From positions 62,001 through 126,000 of the forward strand of contig NZ_PHKV01000005.1 in NCBI RefSeq assembly GCF_002846205.1: DNA of 64,000 bases, written 5' to 3'. Source of the DNA: Xanthomonas prunicola. GTDB taxonomy: Bacteria; Pseudomonadota; Gammaproteobacteria; Xanthomonadales; Xanthomonadaceae. Positions 26,287 to 34,955 of the stretch are shown piece by piece; within the stretch, counting starts at the first letter, position 1; each line of letters opens with the position of its first letter. The notes below the pieces were generated by a model. It was not told where the DNA came from, made no database searches, and saw only the letters and a program-made list of their open reading frames with translations. Both the position numbers and the translations under genes were made by a program.

Positions 26287-27275
26287 GGAGCGACCTCGCG
26301 TGCGTGGAGCTGCTCACCCAGCCATTGCTCATCTTTTTCGCCATGCGATTGGCGGATGAAGGCAGCAAGGTCGGCACAGCGCTGCGCATGTTCGGCGTCG
26401 CAGCACAGGGAAACAGGGCCCAGTGCGAGTGCGGCACGCTCGATCACGTCGCGACAGATGCGATCCATCAGGCTGCGCAGCTGGATGACTGCGAACTGAT
26501 GGCTTTCCGTCGGGGCGCTATCGATCCTATCGGCCAAGTTTTGCAGCAGTAGCCGTGCGGCTGACAGCTGCGCGTCGATGGCGCCCAGATGCGCTGCGCA
26601 AAATGGGCTGTGCATCACCCGGGGCGAGCAACGTACATGCTCGGCAATCGCTGTTGCGGCGCCGTACCAGCACGCAGCGATCCCCGCCCCTCCGTGCCAG
26701 AAGCCCGGCCGCCGCAGATAGAAGTCCGGCTCGCCAAGCAACACGGCAGGCGCGTTCTTGAACAGGCCGTTGCCGGTAGGAATGCCGACCATGCCAGGGC
26801 CATGCCACTGGCTTGCGTCGAGCTCGAACTGGCCTTGCGTCAGCGCGACCGCAGCAAGTGGATGCTGATCACCGTTTCTGATGGTCACCAGCGCATGCGT
26901 CACCACTTCAAGCTCTGCACTACACCAAGGTTTGACGCCAGACACGCTGCATGTCGTCGTGTCGTGCACTACCGTATCGCTTGGGCCACCGGCAGCCCAT
27001 ACCGCCCAAACTGTCCCTATTGGCGGTGCTGGAGTGCCGGCCTCGGAAAAAATGGACAAGGCATCGTAGTGCGCTTCCAGCACCTTGGCCACTGGCAAGC
27101 TCTCGGCGCCAAATCTGCTTAGTGCCTGCCAACGTGTACGCGTCTGCCCGGAACCTGGATGGGGAAGCACCGGATTAGTCCGCACATGATGTCGAACGCG
27201 TTGCGCAAGCATTCCATCTGTCGATCGTGGAAGCGTGCCCGGCAGGTGATCATGGGCGGTGGATGACTGAGACAT
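26274..27275 (-). CDS. Acyl-CoA dehydrogenase-like protein
   Basis: About 333 residues, shorter than ordinary acyl-CoA dehydrogenases (~380). Family-like segments include the middle beta region (TVWAVWAAGGPSDTV, SGVKPWCSAELEVVTHAL) and the C-terminal helical bundle with RSLMDRICRDVIERA and ADLAAFIRQSHGEKDEQ. The last corresponds to the HAERD end seen in relatives. It is the first gene of the coupled operon ending in the glycosyltransferase. The ATG at 27275 has AGG 7 nt upstream; an ATG at 27296 is also possible. Whether it still binds FAD is unclear. No substrate is proposed. Confidence 0.75.
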   Translation of the reverse strand: MSQSSTAHDHLPGTLPRSTDGMLAQRVRHHVRTNPVLPHPGSGQTRTRWQALSRFGAESLPVAKVLEAHYDALSIFSEAGTPAPPIGTVWAVWAAGGPSDTVVHDTTTCSVSGVKPWCSAELEVVTHALVTIRNGDQHPLAAVALTQGQFELDASQWHGPGMVGIPTGNGLFKNAPAVLLGEPDFYLRRPGFWHGGAGIAACWYGAATAIAEHVRCSPRVMHSPFCAAHLGAIDAQLSAARLLLQNLADRIDSAPTESHQFAVIQLRSLMDRICRDVIERAALALGPVSLCCDAEHAQRCADLAAFIRQSHGEKDEQWLGEQLHAREVAPWLL

Positions 27276-27653
27276 TCGCCAACCTAGGCGTTGCATCGTC
27301 AATCCGGGGTGAGTCCGTGCACATGCACTGAACACATCAAGGTGACATTGCGTTCACTGCCGCGGCACCAACGCAGCCGCAAAGCGAACGCGGCCCATGC
27401 GTGAACTTGTTGTGGAATGTTTGCATGGCGCCGCGTCGAGCGCCGCTTACGTTCGCCCGCAGACACGGCAAGGCACGCTCGCGGCAGCACTTCACACGGC
27501 GTGATCTTGGCCCGTCATCGATGCCCCCTGCCCGCTTTCCAGTGTTGATGTCGTCGCGGCGGGGAGCGGCGGCTACCAGCGGCCTGGTGCGTGGCATGCC
27601 AAAGCCGCATTGAGCGCCGCCAACTGCAGACGCCGGCCGCCCGACAAAATTAG
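27276..27653. other. Intergenic region without a recognisable gene
   Basis: About 380 bp lies between the divergent acyl-CoA-dehydrogenase-like gene and the FAD monooxygenase. Short open frames on both strands have no recognisable content. It presumably holds both promoters. Confidence 0.5.
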
Positions 27654-27665
27654 ATCATGTATGAT
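27654..27665. promoter_or_regulatory. Palindrome upstream of the FAD monooxygenase
   Basis: The perfect palindrome ATCAT-GT-ATGAT lies 22 bp before the ATG at 27688, in a short AT-rich stretch where a promoter -10 or operator would sit. Monooxygenases of this type are often controlled by TetR or MarR repressors that bind such sites. No such regulator gene is adjacent, so the role is speculative. Confidence 0.35.
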
Positions 27666-27687
27666 GTATTTATCGGGAGTGAGTTGC

Positions 27688-28878
27688 ATGACTCGTCGCG
27701 TGCTTATTACAGGTACAAGCGTAGCCGGCACGACCACTGCGTTTTGGCTTGCCAGGTCGGGATGGGATGTGAGTGGGGTGGAGCGCGCACCGTCGTTCCG
27801 CAATGGCGGTCAGAACGTTGATGTGCGTGGCAATGCACGCGAGGTATTGCGTCGCATGGGCCTGGAAGCGGCGGCACTCGCGCGCAGCACTCGCGAGCGC
27901 GGGACAGACTGGGTTACCGACGACGACCGTGTGGTGGCGCGCTTCGAAGCGGCGGATTCCAGCAACGATAGTGGTCCAACGGCGGAACTCGAAATCCGCC
28001 GTGGCGACATCGCGCAAATTGTGTACGACGCGGCGTTAGAAAAGGGGGCAAATTTCCGCTTCGACGACACCATCGTCCGCGTAGAGCAGCACGATGGCGG
28101 CGTGCAGGTGACCTTTGCCAGTGGCCGTCAGGAAAGTTACACATGCGTCGTGGTGGCCGAAGGCGTTGGTTCGCACACCCGCGAACTGATCTTTCCGGGC
28201 GAAAACAGGCCGCGCTGGATGGACATGACCATCGCCTATTTCAGCATTCCGCAACGCGCCCACGATAGTGCCTACGCGCGGCAATACAACGCGCCGGGAG
28301 GACGAGGCGCAGTGGTGAAGCCGGCACGGGATGGGATGTTGGGCGTCCACCTTGGAATCCAGAAGCGGTCAGACAACGAAAATACCTGGAACGCAGCGCA
28401 ACAGCGCGCCTTCATCCATGCGCAGTTTTCCGGGCTGGGCTGGGAATTTCCACGCGTTATCGAAGCGATGGAAGACGTCGACGATATCTACTTCGACGTG
28501 CTGCGTCAGGTGCGCATGCCGCGTTGGTCCAATGCGCGGGTGGTGCTGACCGGCGACGCAGCATGGTGTCCCACGGCGCTCTCTGGTATCGGCACCACGC
28601 TGGCGATGGTGGGTGGGTATGTGCTCGCCGGAGAGCTTGCCAAGGCGGATACGCCTTCGGCCGCATTTTCGCGCTACGAGCACATCATGCGACCGTTCGT
28701 CGAAGAGGGGCAGAACGTCCCCAAGCTGCTTCCACGCCTGCTGTGGCCGCACACGCGTCCCGGACTGGCGGTGCTGCGCGGTGCCATGCATATCGCTAGC
28801 AGACCGCTCTTCAAGAAATTCATGACGAATCGTTTCGCGCGGGACTCCAGATCGATTGTGCTGCCGCGCTATGAGTAA
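27688..28878 (+). CDS. FAD-dependent monooxygenase (PHBH fold)
   Basis: A 396-residue flavoprotein of the p-hydroxybenzoate-hydroxylase group. The FAD-binding glycine motif at the start is altered (VLITGTSVAGTTTAFWLARSGW). The second FAD signature GDAAWCPTALSGIGTTLAMVGGYVLAGEL is clear, and AEGVGSHTRE is the DG-motif region. Related proteins hydroxylate aromatic or polyketide substrates or tetracycline. The ATG at 27688 is chosen because GGGAG lies 8 nt upstream and the nucleotide-binding strand begins there. It is monocistronic. The substrate is unknown. Confidence 0.88.
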   Translation: MTRRVLITGTSVAGTTTAFWLARSGWDVSGVERAPSFRNGGQNVDVRGNAREVLRRMGLEAAALARSTRERGTDWVTDDDRVVARFEAADSSNDSGPTAELEIRRGDIAQIVYDAALEKGANFRFDDTIVRVEQHDGGVQVTFASGRQESYTCVVVAEGVGSHTRELIFPGENRPRWMDMTIAYFSIPQRAHDSAYARQYNAPGGRGAVVKPARDGMLGVHLGIQKRSDNENTWNAAQQRAFIHAQFSGLGWEFPRVIEAMEDVDDIYFDVLRQVRMPRWSNARVVLTGDAAWCPTALSGIGTTLAMVGGYVLAGELAKADTPSAAFSRYEHIMRPFVEEGQNVPKLLPRLLWPHTRPGLAVLRGAMHIASRPLFKKFMTNRFARDSRSIVLPRYE

Positions 28879-29136
28879 CTCGCTAAGGTGACAGCGATGA
28901 AGTCACCTCCACCGCAGCAGGCACGCGAGCTAGGTGTTTGTGCGCGGTCGGTGATAGTGCTGGGATTAGACGCATATTCTGGTCGCGCGTAGAGACCCAG
29001 TGGCGCCGTTACCGAAACTGGTCGCGGCACTACCGCAGTGCGTCGTCCACATGCCCTGCCAGCGTGCTGATTAGACGCGAGCCTTGAAGCATCGGCTGCG
29101 TGTGTATCGTGCGGCTGTCACCCACAGCTGTCCGGA

Positions 29137-29568
29137 TTGCCATTGACCTATCTCTCGCTCTTTGTCGTGTCGCTAATTGCTGCCACGCTGCTGCCTGCGC
29201 AGTCCGAGGCCGTGCTGATTGCATTGCTGCTGGACGGCGGATCTGTTGTTGGCCTGGTGGTGGTTGCGAGTTTTGGCAACGTGTTGGGGTCGTTGATCAA
29301 TTGGTGGATCGGGCGCGAGGCTATACGGTTCCAGGGGCGCAGCTGGTTTCCCATCAAGCCGAATGCCTTGCTCAGTGCGCAGGTATGGTATCGAAAATAT
29401 GGCAAGTGGTCGCTGCTAGTGAGCTGGATGCCGGTCGTCGGCGACCCGCTCACGCTTGCCGCCGGGGTCATGCGCGAGCCGCTGCGTGCCGTACTACCTC
29501 TGCTGGTGGTTGCCAAGACCGCACGCTATGCCGTCATTGCATGGGCGACGCTTGCGATTGCCTCGTGA
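29137..29568 (+). CDS. yqaA: YqaA-family inner-membrane protein (DedA-related)
   Basis: A 143-residue integral membrane protein resembling E. coli YqaA. Conserved points are SLIAATLLPAQSEAVL near the start, ASFGNVLGSLINWWIGR in the middle, and WYRKYGKWSLLVSWMPVVGDPLTLAAG. Proteins of the SNARE-associated/DedA group have been tied to lipid transport and envelope homeostasis; the exact role of YqaA is not known. The best-fitting start is a TTG at 29137, with no strong ribosome-binding site, so the N-terminus is uncertain. Confidence 0.8.
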   Translation: MPLTYLSLFVVSLIAATLLPAQSEAVLIALLLDGGSVVGLVVVASFGNVLGSLINWWIGREAIRFQGRSWFPIKPNALLSAQVWYRKYGKWSLLVSWMPVVGDPLTLAAGVMREPLRAVLPLLVVAKTARYAVIAWATLAIAS

Positions 29569-29702
29569 CTGCCAGCCCGAGCGGATGCCGCCTGGCCTGA
29601 CGTACCGGATTCCACTGCCCACGAGGGCTTAACGCGACCCACCTATGCTGTCGGCGCTGCAGGGTAGCTGCAGCGCATGAGCGATACGACAAAGGAGAAT
29701 GT

Positions 29703-29978
29703 ATGAAGCAGCTACAGACGATGATACTGGCGGGTTGCCTGGTGGCGCTGAGCCCGATGGCCTACGCCGAGGTTGCCAACCTGACCAACAGCGCCGATGG
29801 CGCCAATCGCGATGCGGGCATTGCGGCAGTGAAGAAGAAATTGCAGGAAGCCTGCACATCGCGCAACGGCACGCCGGATCTTGGTTCGTTTGAAGTGGTG
29901 TTCGAAAAGACCAGCAAGAATCCGGATGTTCCCAAGCCGTACTACGTGGACGGAAAGCTCAAGTGCGATCTGCCGTAA
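29703..29978 (+). CDS. Small secreted protein of unknown function
   Basis: A 91-residue protein with a clear signal peptide (MKQLQTMILAGCLVALSPMAYA, cleavage expected after AYA). The mature part is about 69 residues with two cysteines (in EACTSRNG and KCDLP) that could form a disulfide in the periplasm. An excellent AAGGAGA site precedes the ATG and a strong terminator follows, so it is a well-defined single-gene unit. I do not recognise the family. Confidence 0.85.
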   Translation: MKQLQTMILAGCLVALSPMAYAEVANLTNSADGANRDAGIAAVKKKLQEACTSRNGTPDLGSFEVVFEKTSKNPDVPKPYYVDGKLKCDLP

Positions 29979-30038
29979 CAGGCGCGGTTCGATGTGAACC
30001 CAACGCGCTGGGCTGACCGACTGAGACGCGACTAGCAA

Positions 30039-30068
30039 GACGCCCCTGCATTGGGGGCGTCTTTTTTT
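30039..30068 (+). terminator. Intrinsic terminator
   Basis: An 8-bp GC-rich stem (GACGCCCC / GGGGCGTC) with a 7-nt loop is followed directly by seven T residues. It lies 60 bp after the stop of the small secreted protein gene and fits a Rho-independent terminator for it. Confidence 0.93.
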
Positions 30069-30237
30069 ACGATCTTAATATGCATCAAACGAGCACGGCC
30101 CGCTTCAAATGCCGGTACTGAACTGCGCCGCGCCAGGTCTCCGTGAACTGCTCGACATCAGCGGCCTTCGTCAGGAGCAGATTGCTCATGCATCGATGAC
30201 CGTCCTGCCCGGGGCGTTGACGCGAGCGCTTAGTGAC

Positions 30238-31272
30238 TCACACCTTACCAAGCTGCGACCGCGCCACGTCCAGTGTTGTCATGATCTGCATAACCTCCTC
30301 GAGCGGATGCAGCGGTGATTCTTTCAATCCCTGCCCGATATAGCCGGCAGCTGCCGTGGCTTGCCAGGAGAGCCCGCGATAGCCGTCGATGCCGGTGGTA
30401 TCGGTCCAGAGTATCGGTACGGTGGCGTCATCATTGCCTGCCAGACGCAACGTGGTCGGGTTATGAAAGTCGCCAGCCAGATCGATGCGGCCCGTGCTAC
30501 CGGTGACATAGGCGGTCGAGCTGCTACGGGCCACGATGGAACTGATGAGGGTGGACTGCGCGTGCCCGCCATGCGACAGCACCACGGTTGAATACGCATC
30601 GACACCGGTTTGGGTCAGTGCGCCAACGGCCGTGATTGCGCTGGGCGCGCCAAGAATCATCGAGGAAAACTGCATGGCGTAGACGCCCAGATCGAGCAGC
30701 GCGCCGCCGCCCAGTGCTGCGTTGCGTTGCCGATGCAGCGGGTCGCGTGGGCCCGACTGGCTTAGATCTGCAAACACGTGCCGGATATCGCCCAGCGCTC
30801 CATCGGACAGCAGCTTGCGCACTACAGAGGTGTGGGGCAGATAGCGGCTCCACATGGCTTCCATCAAGAAGAGTCCGCGCGCACGTGCTTCTTGCACCAG
30901 CACGCGGGCATCTTGCGCGCAGGTGGTGATGGGCTTCTCAATCAGGACATGCTTGCCCGCGCGCAGTGCCAGCAGGCCATGTTGCAGATGTTCGCTATGT
31001 GGCGTCGCAACGTAGACGATGTCGACGTCTGGGTTGCAAACAAGTGCCTCGTAGTTATCGTAGGCGTGCTCCATCGCCCAGGTATCGGCGAAGGCTTGGG
31101 CACGCGCGCGGTTGCGTGAGGCCACCGCAAATGGACGCTGCCGAGTGTTGCTACGCAATGCACCTACAAAGGCAGATGCGATCTTTCCCGGACCCAGTAC
31201 GCCCCATCGCAACAAGGGTTCGCCTTGGCCTGGCAGGAACAGATCCGGCGTTGGGAATGTCGTTGGCAGCAT
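30238..31272 (-). CDS. Gfo/Idh/MocA-family oxidoreductase
   Basis: A 344-residue NAD(P)-dependent dehydrogenase. The N-terminal Rossmann region is WGVLGPGKIASAFVGAL (residues ~23-40). The family hallmark GKHVLIEKPITT carries the catalytic Lys of EKP, and GGGALLDLGVYA is the C-terminal sheet signature. It resembles trans-1,2-dihydrobenzene-1,2-diol dehydrogenase and glucose-fructose-oxidoreductase-like members that act on sugars. The ~20-residue N-terminal extension has no export motif. It is transcribed alone; a long hairpin lies upstream. The substrate is undetermined. Confidence 0.92.
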   Translation of the reverse strand: MLPTTFPTPDLFLPGQGEPLLRWGVLGPGKIASAFVGALRSNTRQRPFAVASRNRARAQAFADTWAMEHAYDNYEALVCNPDVDIVYVATPHSEHLQHGLLALRAGKHVLIEKPITTCAQDARVLVQEARARGLFLMEAMWSRYLPHTSVVRKLLSDGALGDIRHVFADLSQSGPRDPLHRQRNAALGGGALLDLGVYAMQFSSMILGAPSAITAVGALTQTGVDAYSTVVLSHGGHAQSTLISSIVARSSSTAYVTGSTGRIDLAGDFHNPTTLRLAGNDDATVPILWTDTTGIDGYRGLSWQATAAAGYIGQGLKESPLHPLEEVMQIMTTLDVARSQLGKV

Positions 31273-31458
31273 GATGACGTGCTCTGCATCGGTGATGCCA
31301 CGATGCTAGCAAAGCGCGGGTTACCTACACGACGAGGCATCGGGCGTGGTTCGCGTGAAAAGCGTCAGTGCCAGATTAAGCGCAGTACGCTTCAGCGCAT
31401 GACAACGTGTCCGATCGGTATCGCCACCAATTGGAAGCAGCGCCGAAGCAGCCGGCTT

Positions 31459-31499
31459 CAGTTTCTATCCTGGCCCTTTCGGCACCAGGATAGAAACTG
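31459..31499. repeat. Long perfect inverted repeat (hairpin)
   Basis: CAGTTTCTATCCTGG (31459-31473) and its exact complement CCAGGATAGAAACTG (31485-31499) flank an 11-nt loop. The 15-bp perfect stem starts 16 bp beyond the stop of the sorbosone-dehydrogenase-like gene (minus strand). It could be its terminator (no T-run), an mRNA 3'-end stabiliser, or a dispersed repeat. Confidence 0.75.
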
Positions 31500-31514
31500 C
31501 ATGGATGGGTCTGC

Positions 31515-32825
31515 TTACTGCGGCGTCGCGGCCGCAGTTTCCGGCGTAACGCGCCAGATGATGTTGGCCAAATCGTCGGCAACGATCAATGCACCGCGCG
31601 GGTCAACTGTGACCCCAACCGGGCGTCCACGGGTTTTGCCATCTTCGCCATGGAAGCCGGACACGAAGTCGATCAGGGCGCCTGCCGGGCGACCGTCGCG
31701 GAACGGCACGAACACCACCTTGTAGCCGACAGGTGGGTCGCGGTTCCAGCTGCCATGCTCACCGACGAACACGCCGTCGGCGAACTTGGCGCCCATTGCG
31801 CTGGACGAAAACGCAACGCCAAGTGCCGCGACATGCGAACCCAGCGCGTAATCCGGCACGATCGCCGAGGCCACCTTTTGCGGGTCCTGCGGCATCACGC
31901 GGGTATCCACGTTCTTGCCCCAATAGCTATACGGCCAGCCATAAAAGCCGCCTTCGCGCACCGAGGTCAAATAGTCGGGCACCAGGTTGGGGCCAATTTC
32001 ATCACGTTCGTTGACAACTGCCCACAACGTCCCGCTGCCCGGCTGGATGGCCAACGCAGTGGGATTGCGGATGCCGGTGGCGTACGGCTTGTGCGCCCCG
32101 GTTGCGGCATCCACCTGCCAGATCTGTGCGCGATCGAGCTCGACGGCCATGCCGCGCTCGGTGATATTGCTGTTGGAGCCGATCGCCACATACAGGTAGC
32201 GACCGTCCGCACTGGCGGTGAGCGCCTTGGTCCAGTGGTGATTGATCGCCGATGGCAGATCGGTCACCTTGCTCGGTGCGCCGCTGGCCTTGGTCTGGCC
32301 CTCGCGATAGTCGAAGCGCAGCAGCGCGTCCTGATTGGCGACATAAAGCGCATTGCCAATCAGCGCAAGCCCATAGGGCGCATTGAGCTTATCGGCAAAA
32401 ACCGTCTTCAGTTCATAGGTGCCATCGCCATCGGCATCGCGCAACAAGGTGAGGCGATTGCCGCTCTTGGCCCTGGACGTGCCCTTGGCCTTGATCGGGC
32501 CGGCGATGATGTCCTTGGGCTTGAGGTTTGGCGCAGAGCCGCCGCGGCCTTCGGCCACCAGGATGTCGCCATTCGGCAGCACCAGCGTCTGTCGCGGAAT
32601 GCCGAGGTCGGTCGCGATGGCGGTGATGCGATACCCCGCGGGCACCGTCGGCTTGCGGTCGCCCCATGCAGTGGGCTCGGCAATCGTCATGTCGGGCAGT
32701 ACCCCGCGATCCGGGGCCGGCAGTTCCGGCGTGGCGCCGTGCTGATCGAGCTCAGGCGCTTTGCCGCAGGCGGCCAGTGCAGCGGCAAGGACGGAGACTG
32801 CAAGCACATGTGTGTAGCGGCTCAT
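31515..32825 (-). CDS. Sorbosone dehydrogenase-like (PQQ-type beta-propeller) lipoprotein
   Basis: A 436-residue protein with a lipoprotein signal (VLAAALAACGK; lipidated Cys expected in LAAC), so it is probably anchored in the envelope. The mature part is a glucose/sorbosone dehydrogenase beta-propeller: GIPRQTLVLPNGDILVAEG, LNAPYGLALIGN, TGIRNPTALAIQP, EHGSWNR and GRPVGVTVDPRGALIVADD are the repeated blade motifs. Relatives are PQQ-dependent aldose or sorbosone oxidases in the periplasm. The start at 32825 is fixed by the signal peptide and by the ATGA overlap with the preceding membrane-protein gene. The in-frame open sequence upstream of it is the shadow of that gene. Confidence 0.9.
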   Translation of the reverse strand: MSRYTHVLAVSVLAAALAACGKAPELDQHGATPELPAPDRGVLPDMTIAEPTAWGDRKPTVPAGYRITAIATDLGIPRQTLVLPNGDILVAEGRGGSAPNLKPKDIIAGPIKAKGTSRAKSGNRLTLLRDADGDGTYELKTVFADKLNAPYGLALIGNALYVANQDALLRFDYREGQTKASGAPSKVTDLPSAINHHWTKALTASADGRYLYVAIGSNSNITERGMAVELDRAQIWQVDAATGAHKPYATGIRNPTALAIQPGSGTLWAVVNERDEIGPNLVPDYLTSVREGGFYGWPYSYWGKNVDTRVMPQDPQKVASAIVPDYALGSHVAALGVAFSSSAMGAKFADGVFVGEHGSWNRDPPVGYKVVFVPFRDGRPAGALIDFVSGFHGEDGKTRGRPVGVTVDPRGALIVADDLANIIWRVTPETAAATPQ

Positions 32826-33238
32826 CGTGCACCTCCGATGCGCAGACCCGACAGCCCCGCCCAGGTGGCGACCAATGCGAACAGCGTGGCGATTGCCGAC
32901 AGCGTCAATGCCGCCGGCATGATGGCCCAGGCATCGCGCGCGTGATGCAGCGCATCGAAGAAGCCGACGATCCAGGTTGCCACCAAGGCGACCACATAGA
33001 CGACGTTGCGGCTGCCGCGCACAAGCCCAACGATGGCGGCCACAAGCGCGATGGTGGTCACCACCATGGCCCCGACCAACAGCCAGGACGCGAAGTTGCT
33101 CCATTGGATCTGGTAGCTGCTCCAGTAGGCGTAGTCGCTCAAGAGCGCGCCAAGGAACAAGGGCCACACGCCGCCGAGCACGGCTGCATGGAACGGATGG
33201 ATGGCCCAGCGACGGGGCGAAACGACGGCTGCATTCAT
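32822..33238 (-). CDS. DUF2231-like small membrane protein
   Basis: A 138-residue inner-membrane protein with four hydrophobic segments. The opening (WAIHPFHAAVLGGVWPLFLGALLSD) resembles DUF2231 proteins, where a conserved HP pair precedes the first helix. The stop overlaps the start of the sorbosone-dehydrogenase-like gene by 4 bp, so the two are co-translated. A membrane anchor or electron-transfer partner for the dehydrogenase is plausible but unproven. The ATG at 33238 is preferred over one about 80 bp upstream because the family homology starts there. Confidence 0.8.
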   Translation of the reverse strand: MNAAVVSPRRWAIHPFHAAVLGGVWPLFLGALLSDYAYWSSYQIQWSNFASWLLVGAMVVTTIALVAAIVGLVRGSRNVVYVVALVATWIVGFFDALHHARDAWAIMPAALTLSAIATLFALVATWAGLSGLRIGGAR

Positions 33239-33575
33239 GGTGGACTCGTTGAGGCAATGGCGAAACGTGCCCCGATGCTGCCAGCTGGCGTGTGATGAGC
33301 AGGACGATTTTGCGGGCACCGCCTCTGCTCAGGCGATGAATGCACTGTTGCACGCGCCGGGTCGTTGCGCGGTTGCGCCTGGTTATGCTTAGAGGCCACC
33401 CGGCACCGTCCTGGTGTCGCATCCATCAATGCTCGCTCGCGCAGTTCGACCAGACACCTCGCCGCTCATCCCGCCACACGACCACTGGACCGGCACACCG
33501 ACCACAGGTCATGGAGTGCTCGGTGCAGCGAGAACGCGCTTTTAGGCTGGCCGCATCCACTCAGGGAGCAGGCAG
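33239..33575. other. Intergenic region between divergent genes
   Basis: About 340 bp lies between the DUF2231-like gene and the serine hydrolase. No convincing gene or hairpin was seen. It should contain two divergent promoters. Confidence 0.45.
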
Positions 33576-34955
33576 ATGAAGACGATCGGAGCAGTGATGC
33601 TGGCAGCGGTATTGAGCGCAGCCGGGGTAGCGCGTGCTGCACCACCTGTGGTGGCTGCGCCCGCCACCACAGAATTGGCACGCGAGACGGATGCATTTTT
33701 CAAGGGCAATCAACCCGGTGGCGTGGTGCTGGTCACGCGCGGCGACACGGTCTTGCTGCGCCGGGCGTACGGCATGGCCGATATCGAAAACGGGCTGGCG
33801 ATGCAGCCGGATGCGGCACTACGGCTGGCGTCGATGAGCAAGCAGTTCACCGCGGTGGCCGTGTTGCAGTTGGTCCAGGCAGGCAAGCTGAGCCTGGACG
33901 CGACGGTGGTGTCGCTCGATCCGGCGCTGAGCGGCCCGCTGGCACAGGTGACCGTACGGCAGCTGCTCACCCACACCTCGGGCATCAAGAACGTCAGCAG
34001 CATTGCGGCCTCGCGCGCAGCACGGCGCGACGACACCGATGCGCCGAGCCTGATGAACTACTTCAAGGACCTGCCGCTGGAGTTCGCTGCGGGCACCCGG
34101 TTCGGTTACAGCAACTCCAACTACATCGTGCTGACCCATCTGATCGAACGCCTCTCCGGTCAGTCCTATGCTGCCTACCTGCAGCAGTCGCTGTTCCAGC
34201 CCCTGGGCATGCAGCACACGCGCTACGACAGCCACCTGGCCATCATCGCCAAGCGGGCCCACGGCTACCGCCGCAGCAAGGGCGAACTGCAGAACGCGGA
34301 CTTCATCAGCATGACGCAGCCGCAAGGCGCCGGTGGCCTGATCAGTACCGTGGACGACCTGGCCATCTGGCACCGTGCATTACGCGACGGCGTGCCGGTG
34401 CCCGCATCGCTACTGGCGCAGGCGATGCGCAAGACCGTGCTTGCCGATGGCAGCGCCTCGCCTTACGGATTCGGCTGGATCATCGGCCAAACCAATGGCA
34501 TCGCCGACGTCGAGCACGGTGGTTTCATCAATGGCTTCAACAGCTACGCGGTGCGCCTGCAGCAGCCGGACGTCTTCGTCACCGTGCTGACCAATGCGGA
34601 GTTTCTGGATCCGACCACGCTCAGCGTGCGCCTGGCGGCCATCGCCGCAGGCACACCCTATGCACCGGCGCTTGTGGCGCGTAACGACGCCCGGGCGTGG
34701 CTCGGCCGCTACCGCTTTGCCAAGGACGACGTACGGATACTGGCCAGCGTGGACGGCGCGTTGCAGCTGCAACGCGAAGGCGAGGATGCGCTTGTGGTCA
34801 CGCCGCATGCCGACGGACGCGACTACCTGGGCGACACCCTGGACGCATTGAGCTTTGCCGTCGACAGCAGCGGACGCGCTGTCATGACGCTGCACGACCG
34901 TTTGCTGGGCGACAGCAGCGGCATCGGCGAAGTGGCAGCAGGCGCTGCGCGCTAA
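33576..34955 (+). CDS. Beta-lactamase-fold serine hydrolase, exported
   Basis: A 459-residue protein with a signal peptide (cleavage near ARAAPP). The three active-site motifs of class C beta-lactamase/penicillin-binding-like enzymes are present: SMSK with the nucleophilic serine (SxxK), YSN in FGYSNSNY, and HGG in VEHGGFINGF in place of KTG. LLTHTSGI is another family marker. The C-terminal ~110 residues form an extra beta-rich domain common in serine hydrolases of this type. Such proteins may be peptidases or esterases rather than true beta-lactamases. GGGAG lies 7 nt before the ATG. The gene ends convergently on the LytTR regulator with a 4-bp overlap. Confidence 0.92.
   Translation: MKTIGAVMLAAVLSAAGVARAAPPVVAAPATTELARETDAFFKGNQPGGVVLVTRGDTVLLRRAYGMADIENGLAMQPDAALRLASMSKQFTAVAVLQLVQAGKLSLDATVVSLDPALSGPLAQVTVRQLLTHTSGIKNVSSIAASRAARRDDTDAPSLMNYFKDLPLEFAAGTRFGYSNSNYIVLTHLIERLSGQSYAAYLQQSLFQPLGMQHTRYDSHLAIIAKRAHGYRRSKGELQNADFISMTQPQGAGGLISTVDDLAIWHRALRDGVPVPASLLAQAMRKTVLADGSASPYGFGWIIGQTNGIADVEHGGFINGFNSYAVRLQQPDVFVTVLTNAEFLDPTTLSVRLAAIAAGTPYAPALVARNDARAWLGRYRFAKDDVRILASVDGALQLQREGEDALVVTPHADGRDYLGDTLDALSFAVDSSGRAVMTLHDRLLGDSSGIGEVAAGAAR

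Noticed and set aside
30109..30318. A 69-codon plus-strand frame after the terminator.
   Set aside because: It overlaps the 3' end of the Gfo/Idh/MocA gene, has no ribosome-binding site and no recognisable motif.
32826..33422. N-terminal extension of the sorbosone-dehydrogenase-like frame up to 33422.
   Set aside because: The extension is the shadow of the DUF2231-like gene; the lipoprotein signal peptide starting at 32825 fixes the true start.
33576..34955. True class C beta-lactamase conferring resistance.
   Set aside because: The third motif is HGG rather than KTG and a C-terminal extra domain is present, so a general serine hydrolase is the safer call.
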